Positions 63,414 to 64,000 of a stretch of DNA of 64,000 nucleotides are shown here, in pieces (positions within the stretch are counted from its first letter, which is position 1; each line of letters begins with the position of its first letter). Source of the DNA: Trichocoleus desertorum ATA4-8-CV12. Its GTDB lineage: Bacteria > Cyanobacteriota > Cyanobacteriia > FACHB-46. Position numbers and translations under genes: made by a program. Location of the stretch: the NCBI GenBank assembly GCA_019358975.1, contig JAHHIL010000001.1:310001-374000 (forward strand). Direction: 5' to 3'. The notes under the pieces are model-generated. The model was given only the letters and a program-made list of their open reading frames with translations, made no database searches and was not told the origin of the DNA.

Positions 63414-64000
63414 CTAGGGCCTTAGGGATTGATTGGCAGCACGGTTGGAAGAGGAACTAAAGGTGACTCGCTCTCCGTAATTGAGGAGAGTATCAATACT
63501 TTCTAGGCGGTGTTCCCAGGCCTCCACTTGGTAACCGTGCTCTAGGGCGTATAGATTCATCCAACTGCGGAACTGGGCGCGGTAATTGGTTAATTCTCGT
63601 CTGGCTACTTTTAAGCGATCGCGTCCGGGTCGTTCGGCCAGTGCTTGCAGAGACTGGTTTAGGGCTTTAGATTGGTTTTGCCAGCGGCTCAATGTGGGTT
63701 CACGCATCCAGAGTTGCCTTTGTGCTTGCAGAAAACTCCACTCCCGTTGCATGGTGGCGTAACGGACAGCAGCAGCGGCAAAGGGTTGACGATAGGGAAT
63801 AGGCTCTCTCGGAATGCGCTGAACGGGTCCCTGAGTTTTTTGGAAAATCGTTTGCAGGCGATCGTTGAAATTCTCAGCCGCAAATAGAGAATAACCGCCG
63901 GAGGGCAAGTCCCGCAGCGCTTGAATTTGATCGATCGCGACGGCTTCTGGTAAATTCAGCAACCGAATTCCTGGCAGGATTAAAGTGGAATTGAGTTTGC
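63414..64000 (-). CDS. C-terminal part of an unidentified protein, possibly a GH10-like glycosyl hydrolase
   Basis: At least 195 residues, open to the right edge, so the 5' end is off the window. GIRLLNLPEAVAIDQIQALRD followed by GGYSLFAAENF resembles the last beta/alpha unit of a TIM-barrel glycosidase of the GHL10/family-10-like group in cyanobacteria. The rest (MQREWSFLQAQRQLWMREP to the end) is helical and basic. The family call is tentative. Confidence 0.5.
   Translation of the reverse strand, partial: KLNSTLILPGIRLLNLPEAVAIDQIQALRDLPSGGYSLFAAENFNDRLQTIFQKTQGPVQRIPREPIPYRQPFAAAAVRYATMQREWSFLQAQRQLWMREPTLSRWQNQSKALNQSLQALAERPGRDRLKVARRELTNYRAQFRSWMNLYALEHGYQVEAWEHRLESIDTLLNYGERVTFSSSSNRAANQSLRP

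Noticed and set aside
1-64000. tRNA, rRNA, tmRNA or riboswitch genes
   Set aside because: I looked for T-loop and other conserved words while reading both strands and found no convincing example.

Overview
The window is a chromosomal segment of a cyanobacterium. This is shown by a petC-petA pair (cytochrome b6f Rieske protein and cytochrome f), the high density of the HIP1 octamer gcgatcgc in genes and spacers, cyanobacterial domain families (DUF3067, DUF4327, Uma2, a hormogonium-polysaccharide-type glycosyltransferase), a DnaX intein at the Walker B site, and several short dispersed repeat families. Gene content and repeat load suggest a large-genome, probably filamentous, species; I cannot name the genus.

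Layout. 1-3200 (minus): dnaX, running off the left edge and split by a 454-residue intein. A complete LAGLIDADG homing endonuclease gene lies inside the intein in a different reading frame, while the intein frame itself stays open from end to end. 3.5-6.4 kb: an APC-type permease fused to a PAS-histidine kinase. 6.5-10.8 kb: an MmeI-like restriction-modification protein carrying a palindromic repeat inside its coding sequence, then a Uma2 protein. 11-13.3 kb: RNase HI with a C-terminal extension, a bestrophin-like channel and a DUF4327 protein. 13.3-17.5 kb (minus): FHA protein, PP2C phosphatase and FHA-Ser/Thr kinase, a likely phospho-signalling operon. 18.2-22.9 kb: amidohydrolase, cysteine hydrolase, cupin and CocE-like hydrolase. 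22.9-29.5 kb: a Uma2 pseudogene, SDR, NTF2-like protein, a small membrane protein, a DUF952 remnant, sbcC and a metallo-beta-lactamase-fold hydrolase. 29.8-34 kb: tatC, an AT-rich gene-poor gap, DUF3067, petC and petA; the Rieske protein carries a twin-arginine signal, so tatC and petC are functionally linked. 34-38 kb: lytic transglycosylase and leucyl aminopeptidase.

38.6-52 kb is a surface-polysaccharide region. It holds four glycosyltransferases (two of them paralogues at either side of the cluster), a hexapeptide acyltransferase, an SGNH hydrolase, a GMC oxidoreductase, and an operon combining glucose-1-phosphate cytidylyltransferase, an L-2-hydroxyglutarate-oxidase-like flavoprotein, a sugar SDR, a 3,5-epimerase-like protein and an SAF-domain dehydrogenase. 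The last three overlap or abut, so they probably build one nucleotide sugar. A decayed IS630-type transposase and a 102-bp MITE-like element close the region.

53-64 kb: rhomboid protease, three small or unknown proteins, an exporter-type ABC transporter, hisG, an OmpR-type regulator, an SGNH hydrolase, a Cache-HAMP hybrid histidine kinase, a REC-histidine kinase, and the C-terminal part of a gene entering from the right edge. The most unusual signal is the double-coding intein/endonuclease region at 1452-2813.
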